Shown: positions 25,021-34,231, counted from the first letter of the stretch. The stretch is DNA of 62,198 nucleotides from an uncultured Lachnospiraceae bacterium (GCA_947177165.1 CAMWTP010000033.1:1-62198), one strand, 5' to 3'. The notes: generated from the sequence alone by a model not told the origin. Program-made: numbers and translations.

Positions 25021-27390
25021 ATGGGCGACATTTTCTTGAAATTATTAAATATGAGTATTACTGCCGGATGGTTAATATTGGCAGTTTTATGTATCAGGCT
25101 GTTATTTAGAAAAATTCCCAAATGGGTGAATTGTCTGTTGTGGGGAGTGGTAGCAATCAGGCTGATTTGTCCGTTTTCCATTGAAAGCCAGTTCAGTATA
25201 TTGCCAAGTACAGAACCGATAAAATCCAACGCAGTTGTGGAAGGGGAAGTGCAAAATGATATACCGTCTATAGACAGCCGCCTGACGATTGTGGAAAATA
25301 CGATAAACCCGATGCTGACAGAAACTTTTGCGTTTGATGAATCAGATAGTGCGGCTCCCTTGCAGATAGTTACATATGCTGCCGGTCTTGTTTGGTGCTG
25401 TGGTATGGTTCTGTTAATAATTTGCGCAATGGGCAGTGCTGTAAAGCTGCATGAACTTGTAAAAGAAGCGGTATGCGTCAGGGATAATATTTACATTTGT
25501 GATGCCGTAAAATCGCCGTTTATTTTAGGGATTTTCAGACCAAGGGTTTATCTTTCTTCTGCACTGCGTGAGAGAGAGATGGACTATATCCTTGCACATG
25601 AATCCGCACATCTTAAAAGGAAAGACCATTGGTGGAAAGCGCTGGGTTATTTATTGTTGTGCATCTATTGGTTTAATCCTCTTTGCTGGATGGCATATTC
25701 CCTGCTCTGCAAGGACATTGAACTGGCATGTGATGAAAAAATAGCCAAAGATATGACATTCGATGAGAAAAAAGAGTATTCTAAAGTGCTGTTATCCTGT
25801 GCAGGACAGAGGAGCCTGATTATGGTGTGTCCATTGGCTTTTGGAGAAGTGGGGGTAAAGGAAAGAGTAAAATCCGTATTAAATTACAAAAAACCGACAT
25901 TATGGATTATTATAGCAACGATAGCAGTATTCGTAATATTGGCAGTATGCTTTTTGACGAGTCCCACAAAAGAATATCAGATCAGAATTACAATACCTGC
26001 AGGAAGTACAGAACCCGTTTGCTATTCAGATGCAGAAATCAGTCCCAAAGGTAATACGCTTACATTTTATGCCGGTGAAGGACTTGGGGATACGGAGATT
26101 AAATTACTGCCGATAGAGGTCAGGGAAGAAAATGCTTATGACGAACCTGCCTATATTACACAGGGAATGCCTGTGAAAATGGATGTGGAAAAAGGCGCAT
26201 GGTTTAAAATAGGTGTGAACATACAAAATCCAACAGATGAAAATAAGGATGTATATATATCTGTAAGGAATGTGGAAGTGCGAATTGCTTCTTCAGATGA
26301 AGCTAAGGGTAACAGTCTGGTTACGGAGCAGATGCCAAGTGAGGAAGATGTTGTACAGCAGGAAACGGATGCTGATATGCAGGTATCTGATATTTTAAAC
26401 GGAAGCAGTCCGGTTGCCATATCAAGGGAAGATGCGTCAGTCTTTCGTTTCTTTTTTGAATCTGGAGAGTGGAATGAAGGTACTTCAGACTGTCTTGATA
26501 ATTGTGAACTTATATTTGATGGGAATACGGTAAGGTATCATTCCGACTGTGGAACCTTTAATGATTCTGTTTACAACAGACATCTTTCGCTTAGTGAAGA
26601 AGATAAAGTGGAAGTGAATACTATTCTTGAAAAATATATTTCTTTACAAGCGGAGGAAATGCCATTAGAAAATGATACTATACAGAATATCATGCTTTAT
26701 GAACAGCCGGAATCCGACAAGGTGTGTATAAAAGTACAGCCTTCCATGATAAGGGAGCATGATTATTATTATATTCCTACAGATAAAGACCAGGAATGGC
26801 TGTCAGCACAAGTAGAGGCGCTGGATTTGGAAGGACAGCCGTTTGACAGACGTTGGGAAGGTCATAAAGAAAAAGGCTGGCAGATAATCTATAACGATAT
26901 GGAAATCCGAGTGTTTGAAGGAGGGTATTTATACTATACTTATGATGACGAAAAGGGAATGATGGAGTGCTTCATAGAAGCACCTAAGTTATGTGATTAT
27001 ATACAGATTATGTTGACAGAAAAAATAGGTTATCAAAATTATGATGTTTCTGATATAAAAGATATTGTATCCGCTAAGTTAGATGTTAAGTCTACTTTTA
27101 CCAGTGGGCAATTTTACAGTCAGACCATAACAGACACGGAAACATTGCAAAAGTTTGAAGAATGGTTCAGTAATGCGGAATATATGCTTAATGGAACAGA
27201 CTGTGGAAACCGATATGCCTGTTTGGAATTAACGTTGGCAAACGGGGATGTAGTGAAACTGTCTATGGCTACAGACAGTTGCCCGAATTTCCATATAGAT
27301 GGAGTTGCTTATGATTATCGTCCAGTGTCAGATTGGAATAATAGCGAGTTTTACAAATGTTTCAATGAAATACCGTGGGAATATGAGTAG
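25021..27390 (+). CDS. BlaR1-like M56 membrane metalloprotease sensor
   Basis: 789 residues. Four N-terminal membrane segments carry the zinc protease site HESAH (193-197) and the downstream ELACDE glutamate. A further segment at about 300 ends the M56 part. The extracellular half has no penicillin-binding SxxK/SxN/KTG set. It instead holds a beta-rich region (380-430) and a second region with GNTVRYHSDCGTF and a C-terminal VKLSMATDSCPNFHIDG. It probably senses something other than beta-lactams and cleaves the adjacent repressor. No beta-lactamase gene is nearby. Confidence 0.88.
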   Translation: MGDIFLKLLNMSITAGWLILAVLCIRLLFRKIPKWVNCLLWGVVAIRLICPFSIESQFSILPSTEPIKSNAVVEGEVQNDIPSIDSRLTIVENTINPMLTETFAFDESDSAAPLQIVTYAAGLVWCCGMVLLIICAMGSAVKLHELVKEAVCVRDNIYICDAVKSPFILGIFRPRVYLSSALREREMDYILAHESAHLKRKDHWWKALGYLLLCIYWFNPLCWMAYSLLCKDIELACDEKIAKDMTFDEKKEYSKVLLSCAGQRSLIMVCPLAFGEVGVKERVKSVLNYKKPTLWIIIATIAVFVILAVCFLTSPTKEYQIRITIPAGSTEPVCYSDAEISPKGNTLTFYAGEGLGDTEIKLLPIEVREENAYDEPAYITQGMPVKMDVEKGAWFKIGVNIQNPTDENKDVYISVRNVEVRIASSDEAKGNSLVTEQMPSEEDVVQQETDADMQVSDILNGSSPVAISREDASVFRFFFESGEWNEGTSDCLDNCELIFDGNTVRYHSDCGTFNDSVYNRHLSLSEEDKVEVNTILEKYISLQAEEMPLENDTIQNIMLYEQPESDKVCIKVQPSMIREHDYYYIPTDKDQEWLSAQVEALDLEGQPFDRRWEGHKEKGWQIIYNDMEIRVFEGGYLYYTYDDEKGMMECFIEAPKLCDYIQIMLTEKIGYQNYDVSDIKDIVSAKLDVKSTFTSGQFYSQTITDTETLQKFEEWFSNAEYMLNGTDCGNRYACLELTLANGDVVKLSMATDSCPNFHIDGVAYDYRPVSDWNNSEFYKCFNEIPWEYE

Positions 27391-27804
27391 TTTATTATGT
27401 GAGCCAATCTGTAGTTCTAAAGATAAAAACCGCAAATTAGTTATATAACTTAATATTTTTCGCTGGAAATTCAGAGGGCGTAAACCCTTTGTGCAAGGGT
27501 ACAGGTCAAGGGCGGCAGCCATTGCCCAGAGAAGTGATGCCTGCGTCGCTTCGTACTGGGTATATTGCCTGACGCTAAAATCGGCAGGACTGGCAGCAAA
27601 GCTGCCTTGCACCAAAGCTACACTTGCAGAAAAAAGGAGGAAAATCATAGGATTGAATGAAACTGACAAGGCATAACGGCAGAGCCGGAATCGGGTACTT
27701 TAGGACATGATGATAATCATTCTGTGGGGCAGAATGATATGAGGCAGGAGCTGGAGGTGGAAAAGACAGTTCCGTATTATTACATTTAGCACCGGAGAAG
27801 CGCC
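27391..27804. other. Intergenic block with a probable dispersed element and a coding remnant
   Basis: No intact gene. 27491-27676 is open and reads QGYRSRAAAIAQRSDACVAS and LKSAGLAAKLPCTKATLAEK. I recall similar sequence in many Lachnospiraceae genomes, which would suggest a dispersed or mobile-derived element, though I cannot verify this. 27674-27787 is open without a start and reads LGHDDNHSVGQNDMRQELEV to a stop, like the tail of a lost protein. ACCGGAGAAG / CTTCTCCGGT at 27792-27821 forms a hairpin at the cyclophilin stop. Confidence 0.4.
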
Positions 27805-28326
27805 TTAGCACTTCTCCGGTTCCGGATATTCCACGCCGAACGTATCAACCGTAACGCTTTTCATCACTTGATCTTCCAGCGGTCTGTCGGAAAAATCGGT
27901 GTTTGTGGTGGCAATCTTGTCCACAATATCCATGCCTTCTGTCACCTTTCCAAACGCCGCATAACCGCCGTCCAGATGCGGGCTTGTCTTGTGCATGATG
28001 AAGAACTGGCTCCCGGCGGAGTCTGGCATCATGCTCCTTGCCATGGAGAGCACGCCGGGAGTGTGCTTTAGGTCATTCGCAAACCCATTCTGCGCAAATT
28101 CACCCGCAATAGCGTATCCCGGACCGCCTGTTCCGGTGCCTTCGGGGCAGCCGCCCTGTATCATAAAGCCGTTGATGACTCTGTGAAAGATCAGACCATT
28201 GTAGTAGCCTTTGTTTACCAGGCTGATAAAATTATTTACCGTATTTGGTGCGATTTCAGGATAAAGCTCCGCTTTGATGAGATCGCCGTTTTTCATTTCA
28301 ATAGTAACAACTGGATTCTGTGCCAT
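27805..28326 (-). CDS. Cyclophilin-type peptidyl-prolyl cis-trans isomerase
   Basis: 173 residues, a single cytoplasmic cyclophilin domain. Catalytic-site motifs present are FHRVINGFMIQGG, GFANDLKHTPGVLSMAR, SQFFIMHKTSPHLDGGYAAFGKV. It catalyses proline isomerisation during folding. AAGGAGA precedes the ATG. Its last 19 codons also occur as an isolated fragment at 24009-24065. Monocistronic. Confidence 0.95.
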   Translation of the reverse strand: MAQNPVVTIEMKNGDLIKAELYPEIAPNTVNNFISLVNKGYYNGLIFHRVINGFMIQGGCPEGTGTGGPGYAIAGEFAQNGFANDLKHTPGVLSMARSMMPDSAGSQFFIMHKTSPHLDGGYAAFGKVTEGMDIVDKIATTNTDFSDRPLEDQVMKSVTVDTFGVEYPEPEKC

Positions 28327-28525
28327 AAAAAATCTCCTTTTCCGTTCATGTATTCATGAAAGTTTTCCTGATATCATCAATCAAAAATTTCATAAATTAC
28401 ATTTGAATTATATTTTCTTTCTATTGATACCGACCTATTATACAATGAAAAGGATATAATTGATAGTCTCCAACAAAAGTTTTTCAGAAAATTTGCAACG
28501 AAACGGAAATCAGATTCGAATATAT

Positions 28526-28645
28526 TAGGAAACGACATAAAAAATTTCTGCTTACGGGTTTTGCAAAATTCATATACGGAAGCTTTTGCAAGACCGAAAG
28601 CGAAATTTCTAATTGAAGTGCTATACTGTCGTTTCTTATTAATAG
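28526..28645. repeat. Nested imperfect palindrome, about 120 bp
   Basis: The left arm (TATTAGGAAACGACA ... AAATTTCTGCTTACGG ... TTTTGCAAAATTC) is mirrored by the right arm (GGAAGCTTTTGCAAGACC ... AAATTTCT ... TGTCGTTTCTTATTAATA), with about 18 extra bases in the right arm. It could be a MITE-like element or a long RNA hairpin. It is followed by GTTTAATAAGGC repeated in tandem at 28650-28673. Nothing else is visible in 28327-28710. Confidence 0.5.
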
Positions 28646-28710
28646 AACGTTTAATAAGGCGTTTAATAAGGCGTTCTTGATTTACAGAAACAGGATATGG
28701 AGGTGAGGGA

Positions 28711-29256
28711 GTGGAGCAGGAGCAGAAATGGATTCGGCAGATTCAGCGCAAGGGGTCGCGGGAAGCTGCAGACTGCCTGATACGGGCGTACTATGATGAG
28801 ATATACCGCTTTGTGTACCGACAGGTGGGCAATAAGGAGGACGCCATGGATTTGACGCAGAACATTTTTGTGGCAGTGCTGCGCTCCCTGCCAGGGTATC
28901 AGCCCAGACAGGCGCGGTTCCGCACATGGCTGTATGCGGTGGCAAACAACAAGATTATTGACGCCCGCAGGAAAGTGCAGACAGCCCGGATTTCGGCAAA
29001 GCCGGTGGAGGAGCTGGAATCTCCGGCGGATGATGATTTTGTGTCCCGCATACAGGACAGGATGCTGCTGGCGCAGATTGAGGAATATGTGTCCGGACAG
29101 GTGTTGGAACAGCAGAAGGTTTTCCGGCTGCGGGTTTATGCCGGGCAGTCGTTTCCCGAGATTGCGGAGACACTGGGAGAGCGGGAGGCAGCAGTGAAGG
29201 CGCGCTACTATCGTTTGATTGACAAAATCAGAAAGGAGTTTTCGGTATATGAATGA
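28711..29256 (+). CDS. ECF-type RNA polymerase sigma factor
   Basis: 181 residues. Sigma region 2: AADCLIRAYYDEIYRFVYRQ, EDAMDLTQNIFVAVLRSLPG, FRTWLYAVANNKIIDARRK. Region 4: QVLEQQKVFRLRVYAGQSFP, EIAETLGEREAAVKARYYRL. GTG start with GGAGGT six bases upstream. First gene of an operon with a membrane protein and ABC exporter subunits. The next gene overlaps by 8 bases and is the likely anti-sigma or sensing partner. Confidence 0.92.
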   Translation: MEQEQKWIRQIQRKGSREAADCLIRAYYDEIYRFVYRQVGNKEDAMDLTQNIFVAVLRSLPGYQPRQARFRTWLYAVANNKIIDARRKVQTARISAKPVEELESPADDDFVSRIQDRMLLAQIEEYVSGQVLEQQKVFRLRVYAGQSFPEIAETLGEREAAVKARYYRLIDKIRKEFSVYE

Positions 29257-29989
29257 TTGGGAAGGGATTTTACCGTCGGAGGAAGAAAAAAACAGGGCTG
29301 TCATGCGGATTCTTGACACAGCGATGCCGCAGAAAAAAAGTATCTGGCGGGAGTTATACCGGACGGTGAATGCAGTTGGACTGCGCACGCTGTTTTTTGG
29401 GGTCGGCGACTGCTTCTTTTTGGCAGTGCTTGTACTGTGTGTCTGTCTGATTCCGGCAGCGGCGGTGATGGTCAGAACGATTTACCTGGCATCCTGCCTG
29501 TTTATGGTGTCTCCGGCTTTTTATGCCCTGGCCCATTTTCTGACGATGTGGAAGGAATATCAGACACGGACATTGGAGTGGAAACAGACCTGGCGTATTT
29601 CGTTCCAGACAATTATGGCACTTCGTATGCTGGTGCTGGGGGCAGTGTCCGTGGTGGGAAGTATTCTGCTCTGTGCAGTGCTATGGAGCCTGTCAGGACA
29701 GGTGGTGTCCTTTGTGTGGATGCTGTCGGTGGCTTTTTCAGCCCTTTTCCTGTATGGCGGGGGTTCGCTGTTGTGCCAGCGGCTGTGGGGGATGCGTGCA
29801 GTCATGCTGGTTCCGGTTGTGTGGATTGTGCTCAGTCTGATTCCCGTGACCTGGGAGTCGGCGTCAATCTGGCTGATGCAGATACCGGTCTATGTGTTTT
29901 TGCTTATAGCGGCAGTGGGAGGGGGTGTATATTTTTCGCAGATATATTGTCTGGTATCAGGAAGATCGCATATTCAGGCTTTGCTGTGA
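29249..29989 (+). CDS. Membrane protein, possible anti-sigma or transporter subunit
   Basis: 246 residues: a soluble N-terminus of about 50 residues (WEGILPSEEEKNRAVMRILD) and six hydrophobic segments. The short cytoplasmic head next to an ECF gene suggests it may bind the sigma factor, but no zinc anti-sigma motif is present. GGAG ten bases upstream of the ATG. The last 48 bases, including the stop, are duplicated directly downstream (29944-30039). Confidence 0.75.
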   Translation: MNDWEGILPSEEEKNRAVMRILDTAMPQKKSIWRELYRTVNAVGLRTLFFGVGDCFFLAVLVLCVCLIPAAAVMVRTIYLASCLFMVSPAFYALAHFLTMWKEYQTRTLEWKQTWRISFQTIMALRMLVLGAVSVVGSILLCAVLWSLSGQVVSFVWMLSVAFSALFLYGGGSLLCQRLWGMRAVMLVPVVWIVLSLIPVTWESASIWLMQIPVYVFLLIAAVGGGVYFSQIYCLVSGRSHIQALL

Positions 29990-30039
29990 GAATATTGTCT
30001 GGTATCAGGAAGATCACATATTCAGGCTTCGCTGTGAGA
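29944..30039 (+). repeat. Tandem duplication of 48 bp at a gene 3' end
   Basis: 29944-29991 and 29992-30039 are copies with two or three differences. Copy 1 encodes the last residues (YCLVSGRSHIQALL) and the stop of the membrane protein. Copy 2 repeats the same codons and stop in the untranslated gap. The unit equals 16 codons, so loss of the first stop would simply lengthen the protein. Confidence 0.9.
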
Positions 30040-30104
30040 GAATGGGAAGGGGACTGGATGTCTGAAACGATGAAAGGATTGAAATGTCAGGAGGGAGAAT
30101 AATT

Positions 30105-30968
30105 ATGCTGTCTGTTGAGCGGGTTACAAAATGTTATGGGGATTTCACTGCGCTGGAGGATATCAGTCTGGATTTCACACAGGGGGTGTATGGGCTTCTG
30201 GCTCCGAACGGCGCGGGAAAGTCCACATTGATGAAAATGCTGGCAACGCTGCTGTTTCCGACGAAAGGCAAGATTATGTGGGACGGGGAGGAGATTGTTT
30301 CCATGGGGGAGACTTACCGCGGTCTTCTGGGATATCTCCCGCAGGATTTTGGGTATTATCCGAACTATACGCCGCGCCAGTTCATGCGCTATGCGGCTGC
30401 GCTGCAAAAGCTCACGCGCGCGGTGGCGGATCAGAGGATCGACCGCCTGCTGGAACTGGTAGGGCTGTCCGACGCTGCAGATAAAAAGTTAAAAAAGCTT
30501 TCTGGCGGTATGCTGCAGCGGGTGGGGATTGCGGTCGCCATGTTAAACGAACCGAAGCTGTTGATACTGGATGAGCCGACAGCGGGCCTGGACCCGGGGG
30601 AGCGGGTGCGATTCCGCAATCTGATCCATGCGCTGGCAAACGAGCGTATCGTGATCCTGTCCACGCATATCGTGTCGGATATCGAGACGATCGCGGGACA
30701 GATCATCATGCTGCGCGACCGCAGGCTGCTTTGCTGTGACACACCTTCGCAGATCTGCAGTCGTTTTCGGGGAAAAATCTTTCAGGTTCCAGCAGATGTA
30801 CCGCTCAGACCGCATCAGCATGTTCTCAGTGAGGGACAGGGGGAAAACGGGACAGTGCTGCGCATTTTGTCAGATATGCCGCCATCAGCCGGCGTGGCTG
30901 TCGCGCCGACTTTGGAGGATGCATTTCTTGCGATTTATACTGCGGGGGAAAGTGAACATATTCGATAG
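30105..30968 (+). CDS. ABC transporter ATP-binding protein
   Basis: 287 residues with Walker A APNGAGKST, Q-loop YLPQDFGYYPNYTPRQF, signature LSGGMLQR, Walker B LLILDEPTAGLDPGERV and switch LSTHI. The substrate-facing C-terminal extension is of the drug/antibiotic exporter type. The ATG at 30105 is chosen because AGGAGG lies upstream. An earlier in-frame ATG has none. Works with the two membrane proteins encoded downstream. Confidence 0.93.
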   Translation: MLSVERVTKCYGDFTALEDISLDFTQGVYGLLAPNGAGKSTLMKMLATLLFPTKGKIMWDGEEIVSMGETYRGLLGYLPQDFGYYPNYTPRQFMRYAAALQKLTRAVADQRIDRLLELVGLSDAADKKLKKLSGGMLQRVGIAVAMLNEPKLLILDEPTAGLDPGERVRFRNLIHALANERIVILSTHIVSDIETIAGQIIMLRDRRLLCCDTPSQICSRFRGKIFQVPADVPLRPHQHVLSEGQGENGTVLRILSDMPPSAGVAVAPTLEDAFLAIYTAGESEHIR

Positions 30969-31030
30969 ACCGATGCGTTTACTGATCGGGCAGGGGAGTA
31001 AGGAGTTGTAATTGAGGAAAGGAGTTTATC

Positions 31031-32101
31031 GTGGGACTGACAGCGTATGAGATGAAAAAAATATTCTGCATTCCCGCGCTGTGGTTTTTTTTCGTGTTGA
31101 GTTTACTGTTTAATATTCTGTTGATTTTTGGGCAGGGTTATGAGCGGGATTATTTTGATCAGGTGAGGGCTTGGGCGGAAGAATCTGGTTTTAGTGCGGG
31201 CGAGGAGAATAATGTATTTGCAGGGTATCATACAGAGAAGCTGGCGGCGTTTTATTCGGATATTGTGAAGGAATCTCCTGTGGCAGTCCGATGGGTGGAG
31301 AGGAAGTACGCGCTTTTGCAGCCTCGTGCAAAGCATCTTGCAGAAAGCGGTGCGGCGTTGGACTTCTATGCGGGCGACGCCACGCAGGAATCCCATCAGT
31401 TTCTCTTTGGTTCCCTGATGCGCGCAATCCTTGCGGAGGGCAGTGTCTGTGCGATGCTTGTGGTTTTGTACCTGATAGGATATGAGCGGATGAACCGCAC
31501 GATTGGACAGGTGTGCGCAAGCCGGACGGGGCGGAAACTGTGGGGGAGCAAGCTGGCGGCGGCACTGCTGTCAGCAGTGATGCTGTATTTTCTGCTGGCG
31601 GGCGGCACGCTGCTGGTCTATTTTCAGATGTGGGATTTCCGTGGTGCGTGGCAGGACAGTGTATCCAGCCGTTTCAATTATCTGACAGATATGTTATACA
31701 CCCGGCCGTTTTTTACATGGCATGACTTTACGGTGGGTACGTATCTTGCGGCAGTTTTATTGCTGGGTGCGGCGCTGGTGGTGGTGTCTGGCCTGATGGC
31801 AGCAGTGTGCGCTATGGTGTTTTACAATGTTTATGGTGCAGCGCTGGTGCTTGCGTTGGTGCTGTTTGGCGGCGTTGGGCTGGAAAGCCTGTTTTCACAG
31901 TGCAGGGCGTGGGGGCTTTATTTTATCACCACGCTGCAGCCGGCATCAGCCTGGCTCAGTGTGAATGTGTGGTTTACGGAATCAGGAATCTGTACATTTC
32001 TGCCTTGGCAGGAGACGATTTCGGCGGGGGTTAATTTGATGGCAGGCAGTATTATGGTTGTGATATCACTGCGGCGATTTGTGCGCAGGGATATTGTGTG
32101 A
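31031..32101 (+). CDS. ABC exporter membrane subunit 1
   Basis: 356 residues: a first hydrophobic segment after YEMKKIFCIPALWFFF, a long extracellular stretch (about 45-135), then five more segments. This one-plus-five topology is that of ABC-2-type permeases. GTG start with AAAGGAG upstream. Little sequence conservation is visible, so the role is inferred from position after the ATPase gene. Confidence 0.75.
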   Translation: MGLTAYEMKKIFCIPALWFFFVLSLLFNILLIFGQGYERDYFDQVRAWAEESGFSAGEENNVFAGYHTEKLAAFYSDIVKESPVAVRWVERKYALLQPRAKHLAESGAALDFYAGDATQESHQFLFGSLMRAILAEGSVCAMLVVLYLIGYERMNRTIGQVCASRTGRKLWGSKLAAALLSAVMLYFLLAGGTLLVYFQMWDFRGAWQDSVSSRFNYLTDMLYTRPFFTWHDFTVGTYLAAVLLLGAALVVVSGLMAAVCAMVFYNVYGAALVLALVLFGGVGLESLFSQCRAWGLYFITTLQPASAWLSVNVWFTESGICTFLPWQETISAGVNLMAGSIMVVISLRRFVRRDIV

Positions 32102-32153
32102 GCTGAGACAGGATAGTTTTATTATGGGAAAATCGTAAAAAGGAGATTGAGCA

Positions 32154-33359
32154 ATGGGGATTTTAGGCTGGGAATTGCGAAAGATTGTAAATCCGGGGAT
32201 TTTAGCGGCAATTGTATTGTTGGGAATCGTGTATTATTTTCTGTTTCCGGAATTTTATATTCAGTATTTCTGTAATGGATCGAATGCGGCGGCGGAGTTT
32301 GCGCTGTCTGCAGAGTGGGCTTCTAAGTATGGCGTGACAGTGGATGCTTCCGGGCGCGCAGAGCTTGACGTGCAGCTTGCGGATGAGAGGGAAGTTTTCC
32401 GGCAGGGGCTTTTCGAGATGCCGGAGGCTTTGGAGGCAGGGATTGCGGATTATGACAGCTTTTGTGAATATACACAGCGATATCTGGAGCAGACAGCAGT
32501 CAAGGAAAATGTGGCAGACATGGAACAGGAGCAGATGCGCTGGAAGATTATGAATGGAACCAACTATTACAGGGTTCAGGCATTGGAACAGTTTATCGCT
32601 TCCTATGATATGGTGGACCGCGGTGCAGCCAATGAGAGGGAGCTGCCGGGCTACTATACCGATGCCATGATAAAGCGCGATGACAAACTGATGCAGTCAG
32701 AGCAGAAATACGGTTTTCTGCCAACCTGTGTCTATGATTCCACGCGGGAATATGGGCGGTATCTGGCGGTCTGGTGTGTGCTGAGCATTGTCCTGGTGCT
32801 CTCTCCGACGCTGGTGCGTGACCGCCTGTGCAGGACGCGCCCGCTGCAGTGGAGTTCCGGCTGCGGAAGAGCTGTTTTGCGGACACAGCTGATGGCAGCA
32901 TGCATCGTGGCATTTGTGCTTACCGTGGTGAATCTGGTGGTGTATGGAATTCCTTTTCTGCGGCAGAATCCGTTGATTTTCAAGGATTGTGGCCTGGAAA
33001 GCCTGTGGGGCGGGGCGACGCCATGGTTTGACTGGACTTATGGGACATATCTGATTGTGCTGGCTGGACTGATTTTGGTTCTGTCCATGGCAGCGGCACT
33101 TCTGACAGTGTTTCTTTCACGGTATAGTGGAAACTATATTCCGATGCTCTTGAAGGCACTGCCGCTGTTTGTCGTGCTGGGGCCTGTGGCCGGAAGCTGG
33201 ATGCTGTCCAATGCCTTTTATTTGCGGGAGCTGTGGCAAGGTGGGCAGATCGGTGGATTCTGCGGCATGGAGGCTGTGATGGCGGTGTTTCTTCTGGCTC
33301 TGGGGATATGGCTTTGCGTGTCAGCAACTGTACGGCAAAGACGGATTGAGTTGTATTAA
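32154..33359 (+). CDS. ABC exporter membrane subunit 2
   Basis: 401 residues with the same plan as the preceding protein: WELRKIVNPGILAAIVLLGI at the N-terminus, an extracellular domain of about 150 residues, and five C-terminal segments. Probably the second half of a heterodimeric permease. AAAAGGAG before the ATG. Ends the operon 28711-33359, only nine bases from the stop of the convergent gene. Confidence 0.75.
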   Translation: MGILGWELRKIVNPGILAAIVLLGIVYYFLFPEFYIQYFCNGSNAAAEFALSAEWASKYGVTVDASGRAELDVQLADEREVFRQGLFEMPEALEAGIADYDSFCEYTQRYLEQTAVKENVADMEQEQMRWKIMNGTNYYRVQALEQFIASYDMVDRGAANERELPGYYTDAMIKRDDKLMQSEQKYGFLPTCVYDSTREYGRYLAVWCVLSIVLVLSPTLVRDRLCRTRPLQWSSGCGRAVLRTQLMAACIVAFVLTVVNLVVYGIPFLRQNPLIFKDCGLESLWGGATPWFDWTYGTYLIVLAGLILVLSMAAALLTVFLSRYSGNYIPMLLKALPLFVVLGPVAGSWMLSNAFYLRELWQGGQIGGFCGMEAVMAVFLLALGIWLCVSATVRQRRIELY

Positions 33360-33368
33360 CTGGCTGCG

Positions 33369-34040
33369 TCAGCCGATTTGCCGTATGCGGTCTGCTATTT
33401 CCGCCGCGGAGGAAAGCACAAACCGGTTTAAATCATCTTTTGACAGATAGGTATCATGTTCCACAATGTCTGCAACGCCATCTGCGTAGAAATCGAGAAT
33501 AAAGTGTCTGCGCTCCTCAAAGGCATTTTCAGAGAAGAAATCAACATATGTGTTTTTGATATTTGTGTTCTCGCGGTAAATGCGGAATGCCTCAAATGTG
33601 GGATTGGCTTTCAGATACATAAAGTCCAGGTCGTACCAGTCCCGCTTGACTGTCTGCCAGAACAGCCCGCGGTTGGCTTGGAACAGCGCACTTTGTTTTT
33701 CTTTGGCAGGATAGACGATGTCCCTTGCCCAGAGCTGGTCTGTGATCAGGTGCGTCAGGTAGCCGAGAAAAAAGGCGTATTCTTCTTTGGTGTATGAGGA
33801 GCGGTGATTTGGCGCAAAATACTGTGCGATGAACAGTTCCTCGTGTATGCTCTTGATACCGTTCTCATCTAGTGAACGGAAGTGGGAGATGGCCGCGTCC
33901 GGGGTAAAGCCTGTGCCGTCCGCAGTCGGGACACCGCTGTCGGGCGCGATATTTCCCAGGACAAATAAGTCTGTCGGTTCAATATGTAATTGTTGATAGA
34001 GCTGCTGTGCAACTCTCAAATGAATGATCCATGATGCCAT
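33369..34040 (-). CDS. Zinc-dependent phospholipase C-like hydrolase
   Basis: 223 residues. MASWIIHLRVAQQL at the N-terminus, FVLGNIAPDSG, FFLGYLTHLITDQLWA and a Trp/His start match the Zn-dependent PLC fold (PF00882) with candidate metal ligands H7, D29, H88 and D92. No signal peptide, so cytoplasmic. The substrate may not be a phospholipid. Only a weak ribosome binding site. The promoter contains a perfect palindrome between -35 and -10. Confidence 0.82.
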   Translation of the reverse strand: MASWIIHLRVAQQLYQQLHIEPTDLFVLGNIAPDSGVPTADGTGFTPDAAISHFRSLDENGIKSIHEELFIAQYFAPNHRSSYTKEEYAFFLGYLTHLITDQLWARDIVYPAKEKQSALFQANRGLFWQTVKRDWYDLDFMYLKANPTFEAFRIYRENTNIKNTYVDFFSENAFEERRHFILDFYADGVADIVEHDTYLSKDDLNRFVLSSAAEIADRIRQIG

Positions 34041-34138
34041 AATGATCGTATCCTATCGTTCCTCTCTTCTGCAGTGACAGGCCAGAGCGTGTTTTCGGCG
34101 CAGAAGGCGTCTGTGTAAAGTGGTAGTCTTTTATATAT

Positions 34139-34167
34139 TATATAGGTTGACGCTGCGTCAATGTCAA
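34139..34167 (-). promoter_or_regulatory. Promoter with embedded palindromic operator
   Basis: Minus-strand TTGACA (34167-34162), 17-bp spacer, TATATA (34144-34139). The spacer holds the perfect palindrome TTGACGC-A-GCGTCAA (34161-34147), so a bound repressor would block the polymerase. Confidence 0.6.
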
Positions 34168-34183
34168 GTCCTTATATACCAGA

Positions 34184-34212
34184 TTGCCATAACGGCCAGG
34201 CTGTTATATAAT
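34184..34212 (+). promoter_or_regulatory. Promoter of AAA/PD-(D/E)XK paralogue 2
   Basis: TTGCCA (34184-34189), 17-bp spacer, TATAAT (34207-34212). The leader is only about 13 bases before the ATG at 34232. Confidence 0.7.
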
Positions 34213-34231
34213 GTAATCGGGAGGTATGGGA

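Noticed and set aside
28650..28675. Short tandem GTTTAATAAGGC repeats as a CRISPR-like array
   Set aside because: Only two or three abutting 12-base units with no spacers.
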